The translations under genes and the position numbers were made by a program. From Chamaelirium japonicum (taxonomy: Eukaryota > Streptophyta > Magnoliopsida > Liliales > Melanthiaceae), in assembly GCA_947650365.1 (NCBI GenBank), contig OX393553.1, forward strand, positions 42,641,949-42,705,948: DNA of 64,000 nucleotides, read 5' to 3'. Shown here in pieces: positions 37,986 through 49,350 of the stretch. The notes beneath the pieces are model-generated. The model saw only the letters and a program-made list of their open reading frames with translations, searched no databases and was not told the origin of the DNA. Every line of letters begins with the position of its first letter. Within the stretch, counting starts at the first letter, position 1.

Positions 37986-38659
37986 GATGGTGTACAGGTT
38001 ACTTGAACTATATCATTCTTCTACGAAGTAATGGTTCTAGTTGAAGCTTTTGAGACCATGGTCATCCTCTCGCTAGTCAAGTCAGTTTGATATCAGGTTC
38101 TTCACGACAATTAGAGGGCCCAAGAATTATTTACCGACTGAAGGGTAATGACTAGCAAGGACTGTTCTTCAAAATTTTTGTTTAACCTTGATTGCAAATG
38201 CATGGTTTGATGGTTCGAGCTTGCAGGGGTGACGTTTGGACGACATTGGATGTGTGTGTTGACCCTTTTTTTTTTTTTACTTCGGCTAAGGATGTGGGTA
38301 AATAGTACTAATTGGTGTTCAAATAGTAGACCTCATGGTCAGTACATCATCTGGTAATACTTAGAACACAAGATAGATCAGTGGATAATAAGCAGATTAG
38401 GCTGGTTTTTCCTCATCGTTGTAAATCGGTTGGATAGTTATCCATGTTACAATTCTCGTTGCGTGTACAAACCTAGGCGGTTGTAGGATCGAATCACAGA
38501 CTTATCTTACGCAATGTGGCGTATGAATAAAGTGGTGCACTTGTGCTATTTTTTATGAGGAAAAAAATATTTTGCGCTCCTGCAGTTGGCAAGCTTTTTT
38601 GAACAATGATCTCTTTTGTGCAATGGCATTTATAGCCACCGCACGCTCTAACCAAGACA

Positions 38660-38664
38660 TGTAT
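38660..38664. other. Empty site corresponding to the gypsy insertion
   Basis: Sequence aagacatgtatgccctc is uninterrupted here. In the other copy of duplication B the equivalent aagacaggtat is followed by the Ty3/gypsy LTR and resumes at ggtatgccctc. Confidence 0.85.
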
Positions 38665-39690
38665 GCCCTCTTCAAAAAAAAACTCGTGTGTAATTGTTTT
38701 GCTTGGTTTTTCCTCTTTCCATAGTCTTGTACATCTTGCTAGAAAAAGAAGGAAAAAAAGAAGAAAAATAGGGGTGACTTGATTGGATAAGACATTTCAA
38801 GCATGTTATTCATTTTTCAAGAGTGTTCATATTTGCATTGCGACATTCTCCAAGTACGACCATATTTTAAAAAGGGTGATTTAATCGGCAGTCGGCACCC
38901 CACACTTCTTGTTTCCCACCCTAACAAATTTTATATTTTCAAAACTCCACCGTCTCCACCTCCTCCCCTCTCTTTTGTACACAACCGTCATTGCCGACCT
39001 CCTCCCTCTTCTCAGTCCCAGTAGCCCGCCGCTTTCGATTTCCTCCATCCTTATCAACTTCCTCCCTCCCTCCGTCATATTCCTCACTTCTCCTCCCTCC
39101 TCGCCTCCCGTCATTGTCTCCCGCAGAGCAGGCGGTGGTGGCTGGGGAGGTGTAGGAAGAGGAGGAGGGAGGAGGTCGAGGAGGATGGAGGTCAAAAGTG
39201 GCGGGCTACTAGAGCGATTGGGAACAGAGGTGAGGGAGGAGGACGTGAAGACAATATGGGTATTTTGGGAAAAATATTATTTTTGGGTGGGAAGAGAGAA
39301 GTTTTGGGTGCCGGTAAAATTTTCCTTAGAAAAATAAAAATACTGACTGTGTCCCCTGGCCATTTTTCCTTGGGTCGCCGCTGTTGACATCACCGCTAGA
39401 TACCACTATCACTAGTACTTGTGTAGCCCACTGCTGCCTCGGTCTTCCTCCTCATCTTCCCCGTCCCCTCCTTCCTTCTCATTGAAACCCTAACCCACCA
39501 TGTCTACTGTCAGCCGGTGTTGCTGATGGGGGGACACCTCCGGTGAGCTCTAATCTCAGTGTCAACCAGTGTCACTAGGGTTCTAGAGAAAATGAAGGAG
39601 GAAGACGGAGGGGGGTAGGAGGGTGAACGAGGAGGGAAGAGGGGGAAGAATAGAGGAGAAGGAAGAGGCAGAAGAAATTAAGATGCCTTT

Positions 39691-39871
39691 GCCGGCTGCT
39701 TGATGCACGAGTACCGCATGTGGAGTCAACGGATGCATGCGATGGTGGTGGTGACCATCAACACACTCACCCCTGCTATGTGGTGGTAGTTAGATAAACA
39801 ACGAGGGGACAACAATATATATTGGGCAAATTAAAAAAACATCCCCCGAACTATACATTGCATTTTATATT
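39691..39871. other. Spacer between the two copies of duplication B
   Basis: About 180 bp, no gene. Confidence 0.4.
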
Positions 39872-40083
39872 AGGCCTACAGGCACCCCAATTGAAACATA
39901 TGTTCTCCTCCAGTATAAAAACGTCCAACCACCTGACAGTTGAAAAAAATAAAAAATAAAAAGATAGACCTCAGGTAGAGACACGCACCGGTGCCCAAAT
40001 CTGACCCAATTCAGTGCGGTACGGTACAACCCAAGTGCCAAGGTTCTCACTTTATAAAGGAATAAGGTGCGCTTCCTTGAGCA

Positions 40084-40143
<60 letters not shown>

Positions 40144-41796
40144 ATAATTCTCCCGAAGCCATAAAGCCCAAGCAGATGGTGTTTCAAAAAGTATCATTGT
40201 CAATAGCTTACTAATATAATTGTACCTGTATACTACGACAATGAGGGAAGGAACATGTTTATGGAATTCCTACACTAGACAGAAAGTTTCAATAAGGATG
40301 GGGGAAAGCAATGGGATTCCCCACGAAAGCCATATTTTGCGTGTTTCGTGGCAATGAAAGTTTAACTAAGGAATAGAAAAACAAATCCAATCTTGTAGCA
40401 AAATAAGCGAATCTCTGGGAAAGTCACCGACATTACATTCCTCTCTGCACCGAGAGAAATCCTATTCCCTGTCCTAGCATTCCTCTCTCTATGATAGTAT
40501 ACAGTTTTTTCTTTTTTGGTTCAAGAGGATGAGGGGGGGGGGGGCACCATTGCCCCCAAGAGTCGCCACTGCCCGGCGGAAGCAAACCCACAACAACACC
40601 AACCAGGTAGAGGGAAATCACACACCGATGGAAGGACTAAAACCTAGACAACTGTACATTGGTGAAGACAATCATCTCCACATACGGTGGATGACAGGGA
40701 GCAAGGCCCCTAAAAAAGAAACAATATAAAAAAAGGACACAAAGAAATCTACACAAAACCCAAAATCCTGGCCGCCACCGACTCCAGACGACGATCCTTC
40801 GCCAGCTCCCGCAGCACAGCCAACAAAAAGGAGGAGTTGCAGATGGAACTCCGAGCTGCCGTCAAACCCGCCACCACTGCCTTGATTCTCTGGGAGCCGC
40901 TCCACCAATCAAAGGAGGTGATATGGACAGCCACTGGTGGAAACATCGACGTCGGGGCCAGATTTACACTCCAGCTGAGCTCGGCAAGAGGCCGCACCCT
41001 CGACGCTGAGCGGGACCGTCAAACCAAGCATAGGAGAGCCGCACGACTCCGATGTGTTGAATACAAAGCGCTGGCCACCGGAGAAGCCCCTATGTACAAA
41101 GAGGATGGAAGGGGGCCAAAAACCGCTACAAGAGCATCTCAAACAGAAGCCCTAGACTCTCCGGAGCCGCCAGCGGCGTCCGAGGAGGCCAAGAGAACGA
41201 GGGACGAAACCCTAAACCCGAGGAGAGGGGGGGAAGGGGAAAAGAGGGTGAAGGCATTTCGAGCCGATGGTGTACGGGTTACTTGAACTATATCATTATT
41301 CTACGAGGTAATAGTTCTAGTTGAAGTTTTTGAGACCATGGTCATCCTTTCACTGATTAGGTTAGATTGATATCAGGTTCTTAACGTTAATTAGAGGGCC
41401 CAAGAATTATTTACCGGCCGAAGGGTGGTGACTAGCAAGGAATGTTCTTCAAAATTTGTGTTTAACCCTTGTACCCATTATTGATTGCAAATGCATGGTT
41501 TGATGTTTCAAGCTTACAGGGGTGACTTTTGGATGGCATTGGATGTGTGTGTTGACCCTTTTTGTTTTCCGCTTCGGCTAAGGATGTGGGCAAATAGTAC
41601 TAATTGGTGTTCAAATAGTCGACCTCATGGTCAGTACATCGCCTGGTAGTACTTAGAACACAAAAGTTCTCTTATACAGTGTGGTGTATGAATAAAATGG
41701 TGCACCTGTTGCGCTTCTGCTGTTGGCAGGCTTCTTCGAACTATGATCTCTTTTGTGCAATGGCATTTACAGGCACCGCACACTCTAACCAAGACA
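39872..41796 (+). repeat. Duplication B, downstream copy, left part
   Basis: It continues at 52147-53195 on the other side of the gypsy element. It contains a long (GA)n at 40087-40142, longer than in the upstream copy. Confidence 0.85.
40500..41265 (-). mobile_element. A-tailed retroposon-like unit (copy 3 of 3)
   Basis: It descends from the same event as copy 2 through duplication B. The minus-strand tail reads aaccaaaaaagaaaaaa. It differs from copy 2 by many substitutions and indels. Confidence 0.5.
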
Positions 41797-41801
41797 GGTA
41801 T

Positions 41802-44646
41802 TGTCACACCCCGAATTTCGGACTAAGGAGAGAGGGTCAAAAACTCAAGGGTGATTTATATGAAAGGTAAACAGAAACCACAGAGTGATAATAAACCAAG
41901 TCCATTAAATATAATAACCATTGTCTCATGTCCGCTTACATTGGTACGAAAGAACAATACTAAAATAAAAGACCGAATAGAAACTACAGCTATCACTCCT
42001 ACCCTCGCAAACTCCTGCGCCACACTGCTGCTCCTACTAGAACAGGAACTGTAATCACGTCCCTAACGCTCCACCTGATGGTGAGAACCTGGGGGAGAGA
42101 AAAATAACAAACAACTCCCCCTGAGTACGATTACTCAATGGTCCTAGCAAAAACAAGTAGAAGCAACTATATACAACAATATAATTATCAAATTTATTTC
42201 TACAAAAACTAACAGCAAAAGAACAAGTAAGTGCAAGAGAAGTACTGAAAAGAAACTGTAAAACTACAACCAGAAGTACTACAAATCTATATGATGTACT
42301 CTACTCTACAGTGTCAACTTATTATTTATATGATACACATACTAATAGACGATTCCCTCATGAGGCGACCCATATCACTTCATGAGAGAACCCATTGTCC
42401 TACATTTTAACCTGTGAAGAGAATTTCTTCATGAGGCGTCCCATTCCGCTTCATGAGAGAAATCCCTAAGGTGATCAAAACAGAAAACAAAATAAGAGAA
42501 GAAAATAAGAAAATAAAAGAAGTGTGAGCACTCGGTTTTTACTGTCCCGATGACATTACTATGGCAATAAGAGAGAAAATAAGCGTGCCATTGGGTCCCA
42601 ATTTCACTTCAGAGGGGAACCTGCTCTATCCTCCTGTGCACTAAGAGGGAAAAGAAGCGTGCACAAACAAAGTACTGTACTGCACCCAAGTGGCCAAGTG
42701 GGGTTTCCCGTCTCTCACGGTGGAGCAACTCCGGCCCAACTTACTTTCTTTGAAATAAAATCCAGGACTGGGCTAACTAAACCTGTCCCCGCTAGGGACT
42801 ATCATTCTTATACTTTTCTTTCTTTCCTAGCCCAACCCTTTGGTCCTACTTACTTTATTCAGACTATGCTACACTTGGGGGCTCACTACCCTTGTGTGCA
42901 CACGGACCTCTTACCCAAACCCTGGGTAGCCTGTCATGCTATTGCAATGACAGAAACCATGCTACCTGCCATGGAATTTTCCTTCCGAGTCATGCAACCT
43001 GCCATGACTTATTCCCGGTTTAAAATCGTAATTCCTTAAAATCAAGAAACTCGTGAAGTTCGTAAAATTAGTCTTTCCAAGCGACTAGTCGTCCGCATAG
43101 TCCCAATGTAAAAACACTGTACAGGTGTCCTGGGGTTTAACCCCAACTATAAAAGAAGTCAACCCTCGGCCAAACCGGTACCGAGAATATTACCATACTA
43201 GGGTCCAGGAACAACACCATGTTCCCCACACGATGCGGGATATCACCCATCGTGCATAATAAACACAATTTAATATAAGATCTACCTAATGGCCTGGCAC
43301 ATCGCCATGTGCCACGGTCACAATTCCTAACTAAACATGAAATATTCTATGATAAAATATTTATTCAAACTAGTGGCATGCAATACGACTAACCTGTATA
43401 AGCGTGACTGCAACTACCGTATCGCTCCGTTCAAGCCCGAGTACGATAAGAAATTCCTAATTGAAAGGTCAAACACATACGAAACGTACATAAGAAAATC
43501 ATAATATAGAAAGAGATTAAAATAATTATAGATAGAGAAAATAAAAGAGGGAGGGTAGTCTATAGAGAATAGACAAATCAGGGAGGAATCAGATTTGCGA
43601 AGGAAGGTGAGGGGATGAGAATTGGAGAGGAATAGAGAGTGCAGGTTTTAGAGAGAGAGAAAAAGGGCTGCCATGAAAAGGGGAGAAGGTGTAGGTTTTA
43701 GAGAGACAGAGAGAGGGCTGCCATGAAGAGGGGTGAAGGTGCAGATTTTAGAGAGAGAAAGAGAAAGGGCTGCCATGAAAAGGGGTGAGGTGCAGATTTT
43801 AGAGAGAGAGAGAGAGGGTTGCCATGAAGAGGGGTGAAGGTGCAGATTTTAGAGAGAGAAAGAGAAAGGGCTGCCATGACAAGGGGTGAAGGTGCAGATT
43901 TTAGAGAGAGAGAGAGAGAGAAGACTCGCCGGCGGGTGTTTTGCCTTGGCCGAGGACACCTTTGAGAAGAGAGCATGAACAGAGATTAGAGATGGTTGCT
44001 AGGGTTTGCCGTATGGTGGGGAAGGGATGGGGATCCCGGTGTTTCTTTTATACGAGAAAGAGATCAAACCTAATTGCTTAGGAGGGCACTCCCAACCCTG
44101 CCGTCCGATCTCCATCAAGCAACCAGAGTAAGAACTCAATACCAATCGGGAGAAAAAGAAGGCACTTGATGCTGGATGGTCTTAGATGGACACAAGTCGG
44201 GTTGGGTTTGAAGTCTGCTCCTAACTCGGTTCGGATCCGAGTGACTACCCGCACTACAATCTTGAAAAAAATCATATCTCCCTAACCACTTGTCGAAAAA
44301 TCTCCCAAAAATATGCGTTGGAATCGGGGCGACGACGCGAACCTGATGATATATAATAAAAGTTCTTTCTAATACCTGAATGTTAGCAGAATTTTGGCAA
44401 TGTCAATGGACAGTACGTGGTACAATCGTAATTAACATCCTACCCGCATCTCGGATCGACGAGTGTGGATAGCCTTGCGTGTAACTCGCAATCAAGAACA
44501 AACTATGATACAATGAAGACAAAATAATCAAAGGATTTTCTAAGATTTTATTTCCATTAAACCAACGAGAAAATAAAATTACTTGCAAATAGCAAAAGCA
44601 GCGAAAACTTACCATTCTAATTACCAGAATTATTCAGGTCATTACA
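41802..44646 (-). repeat. Gypsy LTR, left (3' LTR of the minus-strand element)
   Basis: It is 2845 bp, beginning tgtcacaccccgaatttcgg and ending caggtcattaca. It contains an array of about 53-bp units near 43.64-43.92 kb. Short ORFs in it are shadows. Confidence 0.92.
43636..43920. repeat. Minisatellite inside the left gypsy LTR
   Basis: Units of about 53 bp with gagagagaaagagaaagg, gctgccatgaaaaggggtga and aggtgcagattttagagaga are repeated about five times with small differences. Confidence 0.88.
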
Positions 44647-44659
44647 ACCTACCCCCCTT

Positions 44660-47600
44660 AAAAGAATTTCGTCCCGAAATTCAATTCAAGGGTGTCTCGA
44701 ACAGATGAGGGTACTGAGACTTCATCTCAGACTCCATCTCCCAAGTAGCCTCGTCCTCTCCGTGGTGTCACCACAGCACCTTGACCATCTTGATAGTCTT
44801 GGTGCGCAAAACTTTCTCCTCGCTATCTAGAATCCGCACTGGTGACTCCTCAAAAGATGCATCTGCGCTGAGTCGCAAGTCATGCCAGTCCAAAACGTGT
44901 GATGGATCCGGTTCGTACTTCCGGAGCATTGACACATGGAACACACTGTGTATGCTAGAGAGTTGGGGGGGTAATGCTAAACGATATGCCACCTCACCAA
45001 CTCTCTCCAAAATCTCAAAAGGGTCAATAAATCGTGGTGCTAGTTTCCCCTTCTTGCCAAACCTGACGATGCCTCGTCGTGGGGAAACTCTCAAAAACAC
45101 CTTGTCTCCCGCCTCGAACTCTAAGGGACGACGACGCGTATCAGCATAGCTCTTCTGTCTATCTTGAGCTACTCGAAGACGCTCTTGGATCAACTGCTCA
45201 TTCTCTGAAGTCTCCTGCACAAGCTCTGGTCCTAGAAGACTCCGCTGGCCAACTTCGGCCCAACATAAGCGAGATCGACATGGCCTACCATAGAGGGCCT
45301 CATAGGGAACCATGCCGATACTGGACTGATAACTATTGTTATAGGCAAACTCCACCAATGGTAAGTGGTCTTCCCAACTGCCTCTGAACTCCAGAGTACA
45401 CGATCTAAGCAAATCCTCCAAAATCTGTTTCACCTGCTCTGACTGGTCATTAGTCTGCGGATGAAAAGCGGTACTGAACAGAAGCTTTGTCCCCATAGCC
45501 AATTGCAAACTCTCCCAGAATCTCGAAGTAAACCGTGGATCCCTGTCTGAAACAATGGTCACTGGAATTCCATGTAGTCGAACTATCTCCTTGACATATA
45601 GCTCTGCTAGTTCCTTCTGAGATGTCGTAATCCAAATCGAAATGAAGTGTGCCGACTTTGTCAACCGGTCCATGACTACCCAAACTGAATCGTGATTCTT
45701 CCGTGTCAAAGGTAGGTCAGTAACAAGGTCCATCGTAAGGTGCTCCCACTTCCACTCAGCAATAGGAAGTGGCTGCAATGGTCTAGCTGGCCTTCGATGC
45801 TCTGCCTTAACCTGTTGATAGATCAGGCACCTGGAAACGAACTCAGCAACATCTTTCTTCATGCCACTCCACCAAAACTGCCTCTTCAAATCTTGGTACA
45901 TCTTGGTGCTACCTGGGTGTATTGAGAATCGAGATCGTTATGCCTCCGATAGAACTACAGCTCGAACCTCCGGATCCACTGGCAAACACAGTCTCCCTCG
46001 AAATCTCAGACCACCATCTGAACCTACAAACCACTCCTCAACTGACTCTCCCTGTGCCAGCTGAGATTGAATATCCTCTAAACCGGAATCTGCTTTCTGA
46101 ACCTCTATTATATTCTGAAATAAACTGGGTTGAGCTCGCATCGTGCATAACACAGTACGAGCGGACTCACACCGGACCCTCAGGTCAAAGCCATCTACCG
46201 TCGCTATAAAATCCCTGTGATTTGCCCACAGCCTAGCAAGTCTGCTACGAGACTCAATGCATCTGCAACCACGTTTGCCTTCCCTGGATGGTAGAAGAAG
46301 GTATAATTATAGTCCTTCAATACCTCAATCCACCTCCTCTGCCTCATGTTCAGGTCTTTCTGGGAACTAATATACCTTAGGCTTTTGTGGTCACAGTACA
46401 TCTCGAAATCCTCTTCATAGAGATAGTGCCTCCAGATCTTTAGAGCAAAAACTACCACTGCCAACTCAAGATCATGAGTAGGGTAGTTCTTCTCATGAGA
46501 CTTCAACTGTCTAAAATCATAGGCCACTACCTTCCCTTCCTGCATCAACACTGCTCCAAGTCCAGCTAAAGAGGCATCTGTAAAAACTGTGTACTTCCGG
46601 CCACTTATAGGAATGGTGAGAACATGAGCATATGTCAACCGTCGTTTCAACTCTCTGAAGGATTGCTCACAGTCATCAAACCACTCAAACATGACACCCT
46701 TCTTTGTCAACTGAGTCAGAGGGGCTACCAATCGAGAGAAACCTTCCATGAAACACCTGTAGTATCCAGCCAAGCCCAAAAAGCTCCTGATTTCAAAAAT
46801 ATTCCTGGGTTGCTCCCAGTCCATGACTGCCTCGATCTTAGCTGGATCTACTGAGATCCCTTCCTTCGAAACTACATGGCCAAGGAACTTCACCTCTTGC
46901 ATCCAAAACTCGCACTTGCTGAGTTTGGCATACAATTGGTGTTCTCTCAAGGTCTGCAATACTGCATGCAAATGCTCTTTGTGCTCTCCTTCTGTTCGTG
47001 AGTATATAAGAACATCGTCTATGAACACAACCACGAACCTGTCCAAGAACTGACGAAACACTCTGTTCATTAAGTCCATGAATGCTGCTAGTGCGTTGGT
47101 CAAATCAAACGGCATAACTAGAAACTCGTAGTGTCCGTATCGAGTTCGAAATGTTGTCTTCGATACATCTTCTGCCTTCATCCTGAGCTGGTGATAATCC
47201 GTCCTCAAGTCAATCTTCGAGAAATACCGAGCACCTTTCAACTGGTCGAACAGGTCATCGATCCGAGGCAAAGGATATTTGTTCTTTATTGTGACACTGT
47301 TCAACTTGCGGTAGTCAATGCACAACTGCTTTGTCCCATCCTTCTTCTGTGCAAAGAGAACTGGGGCTCCCCAAGGGGAAGTACTGGGACGGACGAATCC
47401 CTTATCCAGTAGATCTTCTAACTAGGTCTTCAACTCTTTCAATTCTGCTGGGGCCATCCAATACGGGGCAATTGAAATAGGTGTTGTCCTCAATACTAGA
47501 TCTATGCAGAACTCTACTTCCCTTATTGGAGGCAAACTAGGTAACTCCTCTGGAAATACGTCTGGGTACTCCCGAATGACTAAAGGCAGCTCAATGCTAA

Positions 47601-49059
47601 CTCCCTCCTCAGTTCCTCTGGATAGCTGTGACAGAACACTGAGACTGATCCGTTGCAGTGGTAGAGAACACAAGATCGCCATCTTGCGCCTTGAAAGAAG
47701 AACTCCACACCGGTAGGAGGGCGAAATGTTACCTTCTTTGAAAAGCAGTCTAAGGATGCATGGTAGGATGCTAACCAATCCATCCCTAGGAGGATATCGA
47801 ATCCATCGAGGTCTAGCACTATCAGGTCCGCTAGAAGCTCGTTATTTCCAACTCGAATCACACACCCTCTACAAACACGATCTACATCGGTGCTAGTCTT
47901 GAGGGGTGACATGACCGATAAAACTATGCCCAAAGGCTCTGGGTCCAAACCCAACACAGAGACGAATCTAGGTACTATATATGAATGCGTAGAGCCAGAA
48001 TCTAGTATAACACGAGCAAGTGAACTGTAAACGACAAGAGTACCTTCAATTTCTGCTCCTAAAGCTCATGGGTCTTGATCCACCAACGCATATGCCCTGC
48101 CCTAGTTATGCTGTCCTCCTCCACCCTGCCTGGGAGGTGGCCTCTGTTGCTACTGATGGTGCAGGGGAGGGTGGTATGGTTGGTTCCTCTGAGGTTGGTA
48201 CTGAGGGGCTCTGTATTGCTGCTGTGGTGGTGCTAGCGGAAGAGGTAGAAGAGGTGGTAGGTTATGTTGTGGTTGTTGCTGGTAGTGTTGCTGCTTCTTC
48301 TGCAGGTACTTAGGGCATTCCTTTTTCATGTGGCCGAGAGACCCACACGAGTAACAGGCAAATGGCTGAGTTTTCAAAGCTTGGAGCACAGGGGAGGCCT
48401 CTACTGCAGAGGGTAGGCCTTCGTCGTTCTGGGCTTCTTCGCATCCTGCTGGTTACCTCGGCTACTACTGCCTCGCTTCTCATGAATCTTTGTGGTCTCC
48501 TCATGGTCCCGCTCGACTGCTAAAGCCCTCCAAACTACCTCGTCGTAGTCTGGATCATCGAAGCAGAGAGTCTACTTCTGATCACTGGTCTCAATCCCTG
48601 CTCAAACCTTCTCGCCTTCCTAGCTTTTGTAGCCACCTGGTGAGTGGCATACCGAGACAATTCTGCAAACTTCGCCTCATATTGAGCTACTGAGAGAGTG
48701 CCCTGAATCAGAGACATGAATTCCTGCTCCATCGCCTCTTGCACACTCTCTGGTAGGAATTTCTCCTAAAAAACCTCTATAAACTGCTCCCAAGTCATCT
48801 CTGACTGACCTGTTGTCCTGGAGCAGTTCACCCAATCCCACCAGTGATCTGCTTCAGCTTCAAACATGTGAGAGGCAAGAGATACCCTCTGATATCCAAC
48901 TATCCCAAGCACATCCAGAAGCTTCCCAATCTGTTTGAGCCAGTTATCTACTGCCACAGGGTCAGGCTCACCGCGAAAAGCTGGGTGCTTTAACGCATGA
49001 AAAGCCTTGACGGTCTGGCTCAAGAGATCTCCATCAGGTCTTGGCTCTAACGGATCCAT
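44660..49059 (-). mobile_element. Gypsy gag-pol coding region
   Basis: Landmarks on the minus strand: gag with FRGEPDPVAVDNWLKQI (about 48.95 kb), CCHC knuckle CYSCGSLGHMKKECPK (about 48.3-48.37 kb), protease DSGSTHSYI (about 48.0 kb), reverse transcriptase from [20 protein letters not shown] (about 47.3 kb) with FIDDVLIYS (about 47.0 kb), RNase [15 protein letters not shown] (about 46.57 kb), integrase (about 45.4-45.85 kb), and a C-terminal GPFEILERVGEVAYRLALPP, VFHVSMLRKYEPDPSHVL and chromodomain region (about 44.7-45.05 kb). This set and order are those of Tekay/Del chromoviruses. It has several breaks and is a fossil. Confidence 0.9.
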
Positions 49060-49350
49060 CTGTTGCTAAGGAGATGGTTAGGGAAGAGGCAGCTGCTGAG
49101 CATGGGTCTACATTTGAGTAAGCACAGCCTGAGTAGTAGTCGCCTGCTGCTGGACAGCTTGAGCAATACCCTGGAGGATCTCATGAAGGTCCGAGGAATT
49201 TTCCGGCTCAGAAAAAGAGACTTTATCTTGGTTTCTAGTACGAGCCATCTGCACAACAAGGATCTAAATAAGTACATCATCTAACTCTTCTAACGTTCTA
49301 ACTACTCTATCTACTTCCTCAGGTTATATCTCTGAGCTCTGATACCAAGT

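Larger units (their letters stand above)
36600..39690 (+). repeat. Duplication B, upstream copy (about 3.1 kb)
   Basis: It is matched in direct orientation by 39872-41796 continued at 52147-53195. Shared landmarks include aagcagatggtgtttca, the whole A-tailed unit, the atcaggttcttcacgacaatt region, and the pyrimidine-rich tract near 38.95 kb. The two copies are clearly more diverged than those of duplication C. This copy keeps the site in which the gypsy element sits in the other. Confidence 0.85.

Noticed and set aside
38881-39337. Proline- and glycine-rich ORFs on both strands, repeated at 52.3-52.9 kb
   Set aside because: They lie in a pyrimidine-rich tract of duplication B. Frames are not kept between the two copies, so coding is unlikely.
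42659-43039. A 126-residue ORF found in both gypsy LTRs
   Set aside because: It is conserved only as LTR sequence and has no family resemblance.
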